In this document: in pieces, positions 1 through 11,982 of the stretch | How the letters are laid out: every line of letters starts with the position of its first letter | Position numbering within the stretch: the first letter of the stretch is position 1 | NCBI GenBank assembly: GCA_004352715.1 | Contig: SCFE01000018.1 | Coordinates: 155,166 to 219,165, forward strand | Length of the DNA: 64,000 nt | Direction of reading: 5' to 3' | From: Hofstenia miamia | Taxonomy: Eukaryota; Xenacoelomorpha; Acoela | The notes under the pieces: generated by a model | Told to the model about the DNA's origin: nothing | Databases searched by the model: none | Seen by the model: only the letters and a program-made list of their open reading frames with translations | Program-made: the position numbers and the translations under genes

Positions 1-182
1 TTAATAAACATCGTTTGACAAGATGATTTCTACTGCTAATTTATATCCTCCTGTACATAAAGATAATTCTTCCAACATTTAAGTTTGTAATAAATGAAAG
101 TTATGTATGAATGTACTGACAAACTCTGCAGAGAAACATTTTTAATTTGTAAAGACGCTCATGTTAAGACTTTTATTAAATG

Positions 183-490
183 TTTAAGAAAGCTATATGT
201 ATATATGGATAAATTTACCTTTTGTATATATATACATACAATATAAGTTCTGTTAAATATAAAACAATTTCTGGGTAATAACAAGAATTTATGAAATTTA
301 ATACTAGTGCTATTATTCAGTGTATATAACAAGTTCATTAACAAAAAAATATATGATTATTTCAATATACTAGCCCTTTCAATGGTCTAAAACTACAAAC
401 GTGCACTTTAAAATTATTTATAGTTTTGCTATGTAATGCATGAATATTCATATCTTTAGTCAACCCTCTTCATTATTCATGAATTAATTG
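183..490 (-). repeat. Dispersed repeat, copy 1 (inverted relative to copy at 35211-35512)
   Basis: The reverse complement of this block matches 35211-35512 at roughly 93% identity by eye over about 300 bp, with only scattered substitutions and small indels. A short open frame runs through both copies but they differ by ordinary noncoding-type changes, so I read it as a transposon-like repeat and not a gene. A second shared piece (about 564-605 here, 35148-35212 there) is in the same orientation in both places, so the two loci are rearranged relative to each other. Confidence 0.75.
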
Positions 491-619
491 CGGGCAATGA
501 CTCATCAATTAGTACACATCAATCAATTTTTATACATGTGTGCAAATGCTTTTTGCTGAAATTGCAAAAGCAAGTTTCAGCAAAAAAAGCGTTCGCATAC
601 ATGTTTTTATATGTTTTGT

Positions 620-1344
620 ATATATGTGTATCAATAAATGATAACAACCAATTTATGACACTAATAACAAAACATGTTATCAACAATCTTGAAACGTTTC
701 ATATAAAAATTCCTACTTGCAAATATTTTATTCTTGAATTCAATGAAAAAACGAGAAAAACGTATTGAAAAAATATTTATTTCATTTTTACCAGAGACAT
801 TGATTGATAAATTGTTTTACTTTATTAACATTTTAGTTTTGTAGCATCTTTCATTTACATAATTGTATAAATTTGGAAAGTCATGCTGTAAATGAGATTG
901 TTTTTCAACTTGTGAAAAATTCTAGTTTTATATGATTTGAAAGTGTTTTATTTAATTGTTAAAGTGATTTGGATTTAATGTTTGGGAGATATCAATCTTT
1001 ACGATTGGTTACATTTTTGACAGTTGAACAATAGAAATTCATAATGCGTTTGTTTCCTACAGAATTCCCTCAACAACAATTATGATAAACTAACAGAATA
1101 GACAAATTTAATAGTAAGATATATATGATCATTATAAGCAAAGTGTAGAATAAATTACAATTTTGTCTTGTCTTAAACACGTATGTGGGTTTTACCATGT
1201 ACGTTTATTAAATATTAAAAATTGCGAGTGTTTGCATAAACTAGTTCTGAAAAATTATTTTGCTTTATTACTGAAATAAGCCCTAATGCTTTTAACGAGT
1301 ATTATTATCTCTCTGATTCAAACATTTGTTATTAAATTTTACTA
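620..1344. other. AT-rich intergenic DNA, no gene seen
   Basis: No supported coding region. A short stretch near 1003-1035 resembles 35522-35550 and may be part of the same dispersed repeat. Confidence 0.5.
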
Positions 1345-1640
1345 AATAAAACAAGTATGTAAAATAAATATATAAACTAAATTAATGTGGTATTTCCAAT
1401 ATCATGTATGTTAATAAAAAAAACAAGTATGTAAAATAAACATATTAACTAAATTAATGTGATATTTCCAATGTCATGTATGTTAATAAAAAAACATATA
1501 AACTAAATTAATGTGATATTTCCAATGTCATGTATGTTAATAAAAAATCAAGTATGTAAAATGAAACATGTAAACTAAGTTAGTCCATGCAAATAAGCAA
1601 GTCATGTAGATTAACAAAAAAGCTAATTATACATGTAAAC
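1345..1640. repeat. Tandem repeat, unit about 55-80 bp, 3-4 copies
   Basis: The phrase containing ACTAAATTAATGTG, TTTCCAAT and CATGTATGTTAATAAAAAA recurs three times in direct order, with a fourth degraded copy. One unit lacks the ACAAGTATGTAAAATAAA segment, so unit length varies. Confidence 0.8.
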
Positions 1641-2164
1641 TAAGTCATTCCATAGTGTTGTATCTCGATTATATTAGATTTGGTGTTCTTGACAAGATTC
1701 TATCAAATTGCTACCATTTGACAAACTTAAGTACTTAAAACCCCACTCTATAATGCAAATTTGTGTTAACTTTGGTTGAAATATCTTATTTTCTTGCACA
1801 CTAATTAGTTTAACATTTTTCTCATTGATTCATTGTAAAACAGTGGTTATTGAGATAAATCAGTATGGAAGAACATCGACTTTTTGTACTTTTGCTTTAA
1901 ATTTGTTCTTGTGGAAGGTTGCTGACCTTTCATCTTGCATATTTTTGAAAGAAATGTGTCAACCATAATTTTGTAAATCTCTACTTTTGATATCATTTTA
2001 ACAGCTAATGAGTGTTAGCAATTCATTGCATTTAGCCATTTGCACTTATTAAAAATATATTTCTTATTAATTATGATCACGTCATTACATAAACATAGGA
2101 CAAAAGATAACTACATATGCAAGGAATCAGCGTTCACTTTACAATAATATATGAATATGAGTTT
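1641..2164. other. 3' flank of the LDLa receptor gene
   Basis: Noncoding AT-rich DNA downstream of the minus-strand receptor stop codon. It should hold the 3' UTR, but I see no unambiguous AATAAA on the minus strand close to the stop. Confidence 0.4.
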
Positions 2165-3927
2165 TTAAGCAAAGGTGGCCCATAGTACATTTCTAATATA
2201 GAGCATAACTTCCTTTATTTTTGAATGTATTTTTTTAGAAAGCAATATGTAGATCCAAGGATTTACAGCACTCATAAATAGAAAGAAATCTTCAGATGTA
2301 CGAAATATAATTTTTTCAAATTGGGATAGAGAACGCAAACCAAATTCATTGTACTTCTCATTGTCAGTGCTCCATGGTAGAATTTCATGATTTGTAGACT
2401 TAGACATGAAAGAATTTCGAATCCAAAACTCATAGATGGATTTTGTCTTATGATATATTAGAGGAACAGTAAAGAAAAGATAAAAAGCATTGCTAATCAG
2501 ACATATCAAGGAGAAACGAATGCATGTTCTCATCAGAACAGACTTTACTTTATTTTGCAGGCTAGAGTAAATAATCAACGCATACAGTATGGATTGTATT
2601 GTTATAGGGATGAAGATAAAAGTAAGAATTTCTGAGAGCTTATTAAATAAGTTGTTTGTATTGTTGAATACAATGCTACTGTACCAAGATTCATCAACTA
2701 AGAATGGATCGATAGTGTATGCCTTTAAGAACCCATACGTACAATGGAGATTGAAATCATGAATAGCGTATGGATACATAGTGGAAACGAACTCCCATGT
2801 TGTTTGATAACTGAACCAGAATGCTAGTAAAAACGCAGTTATATTCAGAAACATCAAGAAAATGATCCTGTTGTGCAAAGTGAGTTTAAGTTTTGCTTGT
2901 GCGGGAAATCTTATCATAATCCATCTTTCTATAGATAAACCAACAAGATTCCATTGTGATATACATAAATTGATGGTTCTTAGTGCAGTTACAAAATAAC
3001 ATACTCCAATAAAATCAGGTGTGAGGTTGTAAAAATTTGAAAACTCTTTAGCTCCATAAATGAAATGACCCCAAAAAGATTCAAGTACTCTGAAACTCAT
3101 TCGTAGAAGACACATAAAAAAATCAACTGTCGCTAAGTTGCATATAATTACATAGTTATAATTTTGTTGTTTACATGCATAAATAGAATATATGATAACA
3201 ATAAGATTTCCAATTATTCCAATTGCTAATCCCACCGAATTAAGACTAAGTATTGTGAAATTAATTATTTTGTATGTGGATTTTTCTAAGTGTAAAAATA
3301 CATTTTTAGAATTCCAGTAAAGCTTTTCCCATGTCGGATTCTCACAGAGGTTCTGCTTATAGTTGAATGTGATGTAGTACTTTAAGTCAACTGGAATCAT
3401 TTTCGACAATCGAAGTTTCTCAACAATAAAATAAGCACCATAGCTAGGTGGAGGTATTGGCCCATTAATTGGCCGAATTAAGCCCATCCAAATATTATTT
3501 AATATGTATTGAATTTGTGGATCTTCATATTTATATTTTTTACAAAATTTCGGGAACAAGTTTTTTTCTGAGCAATATAGCTCATCAAAGTCATCTTCAG
3601 AACCACAATTGAATTCTCCATCACAGTGTTCCGACATTGTGAAGCAAATGCCCGTGTGACACCGGAATTCATTGCATTTGCAACTATGTTCATCTGAAGT
3701 ATCATATAAATCTTCTTCAGGGCTACAGTCAAGTATATTATCACATACTTTTTCTTTTGATAAACAACGTCGTGATTTTTCGCACACAAATAGATTGTCA
3801 CAGTTTTCACAATTTTCTAAGGTTTCATCTTCTGCGCTGCGACAATCAATAATTCCATCGCAAATTGATGACCTTCTAATACATTTGTAAGGATTTCGGC
3901 AAAGATACTCCTCCATCGTGCATTGAA
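2165..3927 (-). CDS. LDLa receptor exon 3 (last LDLa modules and seven-helix domain)
   Basis: It begins after TTTTAG at 3928-3929. The first in-frame ATG is 11 nt inside the exon and is not the real start. It holds LDLa modules 10-12, the linker and the whole seven-helix region, and stops at 2165. The cytoplasmic tail after NPWIY is short (about 25 residues). Confidence 0.87.
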
Positions 3928-6375
3928 CTAAAAAGTTTTTTTGAGGATGTTATATGAAACTTTAAAATTCAACAAAGTTGATGATTTCTCAGTGCATATC
4001 TTTTTAGTTTAACAACTTATGTCATTATTTGAAAAATAAATTTCAGAAACAATTTAGGAAATATCATTTATAAATTTTACCATTTGTTCTGACATTTTTC
4101 AATGATAAAATTATAATATTACATCATTAAAAAGTTTGAATCATTGTTGCATTACAAAAAAAACATTTAATAAGTATCGGTGTTGTTAAGTATGTACTTA
4201 ATTAAAGTTATTTTGAAAATTGCCTGTGTTATTTTGTAGATCACCAATGAGAAATACAGAATGCCTTAGTTACGATTATAGAGTAAAATCATATACAGGT
4301 TATTTCATTAATACATTGCCAAGCATATCTTGAATATGATTTAAAGTTTAAACGATAGATATTTCCAAATTTGTGGTCTCACAAGCATGTTCAATGTTTG
4401 ATTTCTTATGTTATTAAATAAAGGAAGCAATCTTAGATAGCTCCAACATATATTGTGAGGTAGTAAGAATTAAAAATTACTTACACTCGGTGCAATTTTT
4501 TTCGTCCAATTCATCAGAAAGACAATCGATTTCACCATCACATACTTGATTCTAAACATTTCAAAAATTTAGTTTTACCAAGAAATTTCAAGTTATCCAA
4601 CTAGCTTGTTTAGGTAGAATAACATACACCAACATTTATTTCAACGTCATTAGATTATACTTATGCAAAGTGTTATTATAGCATTTAAAATCCATCTTTA
4701 TACATTATCATTTTAAATTAAAATACAATATGTAATGCAATGGATTTCCTAAGGCTCTTCTTTCATCTTCAAGAATTGAAGGAATATTATTATTGTAAGT
4801 TCATTTAAATAGTTTGTGGTTTAGAATTTTGAGTTATCTTGAATATTTCATAATCATCAATACCACCTCTTTTAAGCATTTCAGTTTCTCTATGCCTTCC
4901 AAATTGTGGAGTTCCAATCTAAGTTAATGGAATTCCTTTTTGATCATCAGTTTGATATGTATTTGAGATTGTAATTATGTCTATCAAAGAACAAATTCTG
5001 TTCAGTAGTTGTTAGTTGTTTTTATTTTTAGACAATTGAAATTGGCGCAAAAAACCTAAACTTAATTAAATATTCACTAAATTACTGAAAAGTTAGAAAA
5101 AATGTTATCAAGGATTTCCAAAGTACCAATGAAAGTATTTGCGAAACCATTAAATAGCATGGTTCAATCGAATAAAATAAATATAATTACCTGATTCACA
5201 CAACTCCATCCTCCACTGCATTTAAGTTGATTATTAGCACATGGACAGTCTAGTTCTTGTTTATGCTCCCGACAAAGATTTTTAAAAGGAAAGGGAGTGT
5301 CTTCCCATCTGCAAGGAAGGCATCGAGGAGGTTTATTACACCAAAAAGCAGTTTCTGGGCAAAGACTTCTGGCATTTACAATGTGGGTGCAATTTTCCTC
5401 ATCAGAAAATGAATATGGGCAATCAAAGATGAAATCACAAACTCTTGTTTTTGGAATACATATGTTTTCATTTTCACACTTATGATGGGTTTCAGAATTG
5501 CATTTACATACTTCTGCAATCTCCTGTGGCGTAGCTTGGCAATTATTTATATCAGGGCACAAGCTAAGTTTTTCAATGCAGGTGTTACTACTTGGACATT
5601 GAAAATAGTAATAGCAGCTGCAATCTTCATCACTTCCATCAAAGCAATCTGGGTGTAGCTTTGCATTTTCCATTAAAGTTATGCCTGAGTACTTATCACA
5701 AACAAGTGAAGGAACTAAGCAGTCTTCTTTGTTTTTACATTGAAAGTATCCTTCTTTGCAAGATTGTGTGCAATTCATTTCGTCAATTCTTGAACCACAA
5801 TCAAATACCCCATCACAAATGTGTTCCGCCGAAATGCAAAACTTCCTATCATCATTTGCGCATAAAAATGTTGAATCATCACATCCACATTCATCTAAAC
5901 TGGTAGCACCAAGAGTAACGCAATCGATGACACCATCACAAACACGCCAAGGAGGTAGACAGTTGCCAGCTGATAAATTTCCTAATTTGCATGTCAACCA
6001 ATCACTTGGACAATCACAACCACCCTCATCATTGTTATACCCGCAATCTTGAATGTTGTCACATTTCTTGGACTTGTCAATGCATTTACTATATTGGTTA
6101 TGATCAAAAGGATGGAAGTCATAACACAACACTCCACTACAATTTTCTATATTATTTTCAAGACAATTTTTTTCATCTGCTTTGGTTTCATGACAGTCGT
6201 AAACTCCATTACATACTAATGTTGGGAGTACGCATGTTAGATTGTTTAAACAATCAAAAAATGGAAACGGGCAGTAAGGATCTTGGATTGAAATCACTGC
6301 CAAAATACCGAACACACCAGTGACTGCAAGGATCATTGTGAAAAGTAAAGTTATTTTGATTTTAAATGTAGCCAA
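2165..6375 (-). CDS. LDL-receptor class A repeat G protein-coupled receptor, three exons
   Basis: Joining 6375-5191, 4551-4485 and 3927-2165 gives an open frame of about 1004 residues; all introns are GT-AG and phases fit (0, then 1). The N terminus carries a hydrophobic signal sequence. About twelve cysteine-rich LDLa modules follow, many with the CDG..DC and SDE..C pattern; the modules spanning introns become complete only after splicing. A linker of about 100 residues leads to seven hydrophobic helices with class A hallmarks: GNLIVI in helix 1, NLATVD in helix 2, ERW in place of DRY at the end of helix 3, and NPWIY in helix 7. By family knowledge it should be a plasma-membrane receptor whose LDLa ectodomain binds ligand with calcium. 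It resembles the molluscan GRL101 class, but I see no leucine-rich repeats. Ligand and G protein are unknown. Confidence 0.88.
4485..4551 (-). CDS. LDLa receptor exon 2 (67 nt)
   Basis: A small exon between TTTAG and GTAAGT. It completes the ninth LDLa module (VCDGEIDC, then LSDELDEKNC) and leaves phase 1. Joining it to exon 3 gives a codon for Phe and the next module's FQC start, which strongly supports the splice model. Confidence 0.85.
5191..6375 (-). CDS. LDLa receptor exon 1
   Basis: It starts at ATG 6375, chosen because a signal-peptide-like hydrophobic run follows directly, and ends at CAG before GTAATT (phase 0, 395 codons). It encodes eight LDLa-like modules plus the first half of a ninth. 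The fifth and eighth modules are irregular, with long inserts between cysteines. Confidence 0.85.
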
Positions 6376-8020
6376 TTATAATTCAAGAATTGTGAGCTAG
6401 TTATTACTTGGAAAGTTTAATTCATTTCTGAATTTTTTTAAAGCTTCAATTTTGCACTATTTGTAGACAGAATTTTATTGATTACTAAGATTAGTCTTCT
6501 TGAATTTTTTTCTAACTTTGCTGTTTACATAATTATTTTAATTGAATTTGGATGATTGTCTAAATTTAATATTTGGCTTAGTTAACAAACCAAAATCGTT
6601 TGCCCGAAATACTAATAAATAATACAATAAGAGCTGTAAATGGGTAGGGTCATATTTCGTATTAAGCGTTTGAGCTGGGATTGGTAAAGAAAACCAAACA
6701 AAAAGATATATAAATATAAACATATATGAATGGGTTGGGTTAATGTGTGTGTGTCATGAAGCGTTATTGAAAGACAATATAGATGGAGGCTTGCAGAAGT
6801 GTTGAATATAATTTTTTAAATTTCAGTATATAACATTTGTATTTCATTACTATGCTATTTTCACTTTTCAATACATTTTATATGTGTTTCTTTTCAAATT
6901 CATTTAAATTTGTTGGTCATGAAGCAAAATCCTCTAGAAGTATGGCTTCTTTCAAGGGCATTAAAGGACAATAGAACCTGCGTTGGTTTGAATCGAAATG
7001 AATTTTATAAATTTTTGTTTGGGTTAGATTGGTTAGTTTGGACTAGGTTGGGTTGAGTCAAAATATCTTGACCTATTTACTGATCTGAATACAATAGTGT
7101 AATAAAGGATTTTATTAAACTCAATACAAAAAGTGGAGTTCTTAAATAGTGTTTGCGGCTTTGGCGGAGGATGTCCATAAGCCGTGGCTAACGGCCAAGA
7201 ATGGCCTTAGCTCTTACGACCAGGGCTGGCCACGTTTTCAGATTTTCAAATCATGGTTCTTAGAGACCGTATGTTTAAACTTGCTTTGACTTGCTAGGTA
7301 AATTAAACAGATTGTAAGGAGTTTTTTCAAGGTGATTGTAAGTTCAGATACGTTATCAAAGTATGATTAATATTATATACAATGTACATTTTTTCCCGGG
7401 AACGGCTGTAATATTTGCGGATGCGGTATTGGACTTGAGGCCAGGGGCAGGCCAGGTAAATAAAGGAGCAGCCAACCCAATTGCTTCAGCCGCAAAGCAC
7501 TATTTTCAAATCCTCCTTGACTTCACAATTAAGTTCGGGTTGGTAAATTTTTTTGTTTGTTGTGCGAACTTTCTCATTCTTTCGAATTTAACAAGTTGTA
7601 GTAATTATAATTAATAGTAAGCAGTTAATCTCTATTTGTTGATGTAATAATAATGCTACAATTTACTATGACGTTAAGAGTACTTTGCAAGCAGTAATAA
7701 AACTTTCCTAAATATTTTTGATTGGGTAACACCAGAGTTCTTAAACTCGACACTAGTTCGGGTTAGGAACGTGTCAAGTTCGGAGATGTATTAGGGTTGG
7801 GTAAAAGAAATTTTTTTTGGTATGGTCGGAGTTAAAATTCAGACCTGACGAGAACTTTGAAAAGAAGTAAAAAGCACATTTACTACATTTTTAATGGCGA
7901 AAATGAGCATTTAGTCATTATGTGTGGTTGTTAACCTTTTTTATGTTCAAAATATATTTAATGAAAGCATCATGATTCACTGATTGATTACTGATTCAAA
8001 TGTAAACAATTTCACTAATC
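6376..8020. other. Intergenic DNA with GGTTGGGTT-rich stretches
   Basis: No gene supported. Degenerate GGGTTAG/GGGTTGG phrases occur at about 6730-7070 and a GC-richer patch lies at 7150-7240. Around 7733-7870 the text resembles the ends of the MITE-like repeats at 17416 and 33490. Confidence 0.4.
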
Positions 8021-8023
8021 GCG

Positions 8024-8054
<31 letters not shown>

Positions 8055-8118
8055 TATATATATATATATATATAAATACATATATATACATATAAATATA
8101 TATATATATATATATATA
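8024..8118. repeat. (TA)n microsatellite
   Basis: About 95 bp of TA repeats with a few GCATA and AAATACA interruptions. Confidence 0.95.
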
Positions 8119-8344
8119 CGACAGACGATAGCCGAAAACTTAGTTTCAATCCTGGTGCGACCAGGCCCACAAAACCTTTTGTCTAGCCCATTAAATTATT
8201 GATAATCCAACCCATTTTAGGACAATTTTATTACACTTATCAAAAACATTTATAATTTTTGCTATATCAACTTTTGGTAGGTCAAAAACTTATGACACAC
8301 GCTATACACTGAAATCGAAAAACTTAATTTAGTCTTTTGCCTGT

Positions 8345-8690
8345 TTCTTATAATCTTACATAACCGAGCCAAGCCGAGCTGAGCTTGAGCAGAGTATTAG
8401 GTATACAACGAGCCCAAAATGAGCCGTTTTTAAGCAAACCAAATTTGTAGTGCTACTTGTTGATTTGATTATGCAAAATTTTCTTATTTTTTCGTTCAAT
8501 ATTCCTTACTTTTAATCTTATTTTAGAAATGTTTATTAAATAATAGGAAGAGCAATGGAAAAAATTCTGAGAGCACAATATTTTAAAAAACATATCATGC
8601 TAAAACGAGCCTCATTGNGCGAGCCGAGCCGAATTTACTCAAAATTGAAACGAGCCGAGTTTAGACATTACGGCTCGTTGACAAGTCTGT
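8345..8690. repeat. MITE-like segment with GAGCCGAGC subterminal repeats
   Basis: Clusters of CCGAGCCAAGCCGAGC-type phrases occur at about 8362-8425 and again at 8606-8680, as in ends of hAT elements with repetitive subterminal motifs. A single undetermined base is at 8618. I did not find convincing terminal inverted repeats. Confidence 0.4.
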
Positions 8691-9145
8691 ACATAACCTC
8701 TGTCCAAACCCAGTCCGATTCTGCCGGTGTCCATCTGGCATGCAAAACAGTAAACTATGTCACCTGCAACTTTGTGCCCGGGACTGAAGCGATAACGAGA
8801 CTGGAAGTAAGAATTAAGATGTTGGAATCTCTAGAAATTCTAGATAATATCCAAGACATTATTATCGTTGAGCCATATAAGAGAAAACTAAGGGCAATTA
8901 TCGAGCGGAATCCAGATCTAGACAAACTCATGGAATTGAAAAATGTTCTCAAGAATACTTCAATGCCGGCGAATGTTTCGCCTCTTCTTGCACCAGTCTA
9001 TAAGAATGCACCCATTAGTTCTGCTGATATAGAGGGGGTATTTTCAACGATGGGAGATGTACTATCATCGAAACGACAATCATTAACAGTGCAAAACTTA
9101 ACTTTTCTCACCATTTTTAACTGGAACAGTAATAAAGATAATTGA
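8690..9145 (+). pseudogene. hAT transposase C-terminal fragment
   Basis: The open frame ends in a typical hAT dimerisation region: a short SSADIEGVFSTMGDVLSSKR block followed by a run resembling the family's RQSLTVQNL end. No catalytic core and no zinc finger are present, so this is a truncated relic. The style resembles the larger hAT element at 56264-58361. Upstream sequence belongs to the GAGCC-rich repeat and is not part of the protein. Confidence 0.7.
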
Positions 9146-10675
9146 TTTTTGATTTGTCGAATCTATTTTTCCACTCCTTCCTCTCTTTTCACGCAATTTT
9201 CGATTCTTTTTTACACAATGAAATCCTGTCTCTAATCCTTATGCATTAAAAATTAAGCCATTCTTTAAATTCTTTCACAAATGATTGCCTATTGGCTGAC
9301 AAATGAAGTAGATTTACCTTTCAAGTTGCGCAATTACCGCAAAATCATTTGTGTAAAAGGAGCTATAATTACCTAAATTAATGAACAGATTTTGATTAAT
9401 ACTTAACTGGTAAGTAAGAACACGGAGATATATTGACAAAATACTAGTTATTGCAACTTCTATAAGATATTTGACGAATTTTTCTTTGCACATCGAGAGT
9501 TACAGTGGTGCGAGAGAGTTCCCATTTGATTTTTCACAGCGGTATAAATTGTTCTGGAAGAAATATTGTATGGTCTATATATACCTCATTCCAAAAAAAG
9601 CATTTTAGATGTCGCTGGAGAATATTCTTCTAATGCAATTGCACATACTATGTTAATGCATGTGTGCGCAATGGCCAAATAAACTTAAATTAATTTCAAA
9701 CATTTCTCTTAATTAGATTCGTTAATAATCTCAACGAATTAATCTCATTTTTTGTGACAAGCCTCAAATCTACTTGTTTGTAGTTATCCGTGTAATTGGG
9801 GAGATTAAAACACGTTTTAAATATTGATTTTCAATTTTTAATAATAATAAATTACTGCCTTATAATATAACGAAACTAAAATTTTTAAGGCAGTTCGCAA
9901 ATTATTAAAAAAAAATTTAACCCGATTTTAAGATTCGAATGGGAACGCGTTCGCCCGCTTTAATTCAACTCGGTTGTGTGTTTCTATTTAAATTTTCGCA
10001 GCGGTATAACTTTCGCCCCCTCTTTAAAGAACAGAGTTGAGTGGCAGGGGAGCGAACGTGGTTATGATTTTGTACACTTTATTGATGCTTTCGGAATTGC
10101 TGTAACTATCATCATCCTATATCTTTAATGTAATTTCTGCATAAAGATTATTTCTTCTTCTTTTTCTTCTTGCTGAGTTGTCTTTTTTTAGGATTAATTT
10201 AAAATGAATAATCTTGTACAGGTAAGAGGTGATGACCTATTACTGCACCTTTTTTTTCTCAAGAAATAACCAAAAATGCAAGGTAACACTGAATGCAATA
10301 TATAATTGAAATTGAACTATTTTCATTTTTAATCCGTTAAAGTCCATTAACGTTAATTAACTTGCCTCACTTTTGAATTTGTTAAGTGCGTTATTTACGC
10401 ACAAGTTTCAATTATTTGGAAATAGTATTGCTCTTAATTAATGTAATTATGAACAAATAGCACTCACTCTAATTAAAATATTTTCTTTATATTTACTTAA
10501 TAAATACTTTTGCTACTAATAGGAGATCCTTTGCAACAGCTAATTTAACTAACTGCTGTAGTTAAGCAAGCAACATGAAAAGTTGAAATAATTCTCAAAC
10601 AGTTCATTTTAATTTTTCTGACAACTAACAAAGTTTTTCGCATTTTAAAATTACTTAATTTGATTTCTTAGCCCT
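9146..10675. other. Intergenic DNA, no gene seen
   Basis: AT-rich. Two phrases around CAGCGGTATAA (about 9538 and 10000) recur in direct orientation with weak flanking similarity. A possible 30-nt exon at 10192-10221 is discussed as a weak finding. Confidence 0.4.
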
Positions 10676-10679
10676 TTTT

Positions 10680-11035
10680 CCAGTATTAATTTTTCAAAAT
10701 CTGTGATGACTTCACCAAAATGTTTTTTAGCGCTTATAACTCACGAACTAATGAAGATAATTAAAATCTGAAAGCAGCACAAGATGGAAAATTGCCTCCC
10801 CGTTCTTTTCGACTTGAATTCACGATCTTGCACTGTCCCTGCTGTATGACAATCTCTAACTTTGCACACAGTATGCCGGGATGAGATTGACACAATTTGT
10901 TTTCAGAAACAAAATATTTCAGGGTATTGTTCCCATGAAAATATTTTAAGTATTTTTACAAAAATCGGATTTATCATTGAGAAAAACACATATTAGCATG
11001 TACTTCAGATTCAAGAATAAATTTTAGCCAATATA
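10680..11035 (+). repeat. Dispersed repeat, copy 1 (copy 2 inverted at 20985-21330)
   Basis: It shares blocks with the reverse complement of 20985-21330, among them TTTTTCAAAATCTGTGATG-like, GCGCTTATAACTCAC-like and ACAAAAATCGGATTT. The middle has diverged more. No coding potential is seen in either copy. Confidence 0.65.
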
Positions 11036-11349
11036 AGTATTACTACTCTGCAAACCACTACTCTTTACTAATATAATTTAGATAAAATAAAATGTTGCTA
11101 CATAGCAAAACATAAATATTATATTTCACAAAATAAATATAGTTTGCAATAATCCTTCGCAGAAGATATCAAAGATTTCTTGCAAGTCCATTATCACATC
11201 AGTGATTAATCTTTATTAGCATCATTAATATTTTTTGTCTTCATCTATAAATTTTGGAGAGTTTATTTTTCAGTACATTAATTGCAACTTATGCGGGATT
11301 ACCTGCATTTTGGTTTACTTGCATGCACTGTACCATAATAGTACATCTG

Positions 11350-11402
11350 GCCCTGCCCTGCTCTGCCTTGCCCTGCCCTGCCCTGCCCTGCCCTGCCCTG
11401 CT
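11350..11402. repeat. (CCTGC)n pentanucleotide microsatellite
   Basis: Eight to nine copies of CCTGC with few changes, an abrupt GC-rich island in AT-rich DNA. Open frames across it in both forward registers are by-products of the repeat. Confidence 0.9.
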
Positions 11403-11982
11403 CATGCTCATTTTTCGGAAAGCATGCTGTTGTCAAATGGGTCAAATTCGTTCACAGAAAAATTTATATTACAATTTTACAGGGTTGCACTATGAAAAAT
11501 CCTGTCCCAGTAGCATGGGCCACCTGGTGCAACTCTGGTAGCTACTAGTATACATATACACATAAATTAAGAATTTTAAGCGAAGTGCCACGCAAATGTT
11601 TTGAAATTCCAACAGTTCCTTATTCACTAGAATGTTCCAAGTAATTATAAAGTTAATTTATCCAAGTTCTTTTAAGAAGATCTTCTTGAAACTTTCTATG
11701 CGTACAATGTTAAAGTATTCTATATTATAAATGCAAGCTGACGTACTCTTCAAAAGAATTATGGCTATATCATCAATATCATAACCGCAATATATATATA
11801 TAATCATTTATATATCTTATTAGGTTTGCTATGTCCTAAGCAATGGTGGTATAATATTTTGTGATGCAGGATATAGCGTATTTTAATACTTCTTTTTTGG
11901 GATATAGAGCAATTGAATGATAAACTTAGTTAATGATATATTTGGATTAATGCAATATTTAATAAATTACTGCACTTTTAAT
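11403..11982. other. Intergenic DNA, no gene seen
   Basis: AT-rich sequence without a supported gene. It includes a short TA run near 11790-11800. Confidence 0.4.

Noticed and set aside
159-344. 61-codon minus-strand frame with a matching plus-strand frame at 35356-35544
   Set aside because: Similarity covers a whole noncoding repeat, and the frames diverge at their ends with no protein-like substitution pattern.
5297-6323. Several plus-strand frames over 60 codons
   Set aside because: They lie antisense to the LDLa exon, whose cysteine pattern and splicing are convincing.
11235-11541. Overlapping open frames with Ala-Leu-Pro-Cys runs
   Set aside because: They are translations of the CCTGC microsatellite.
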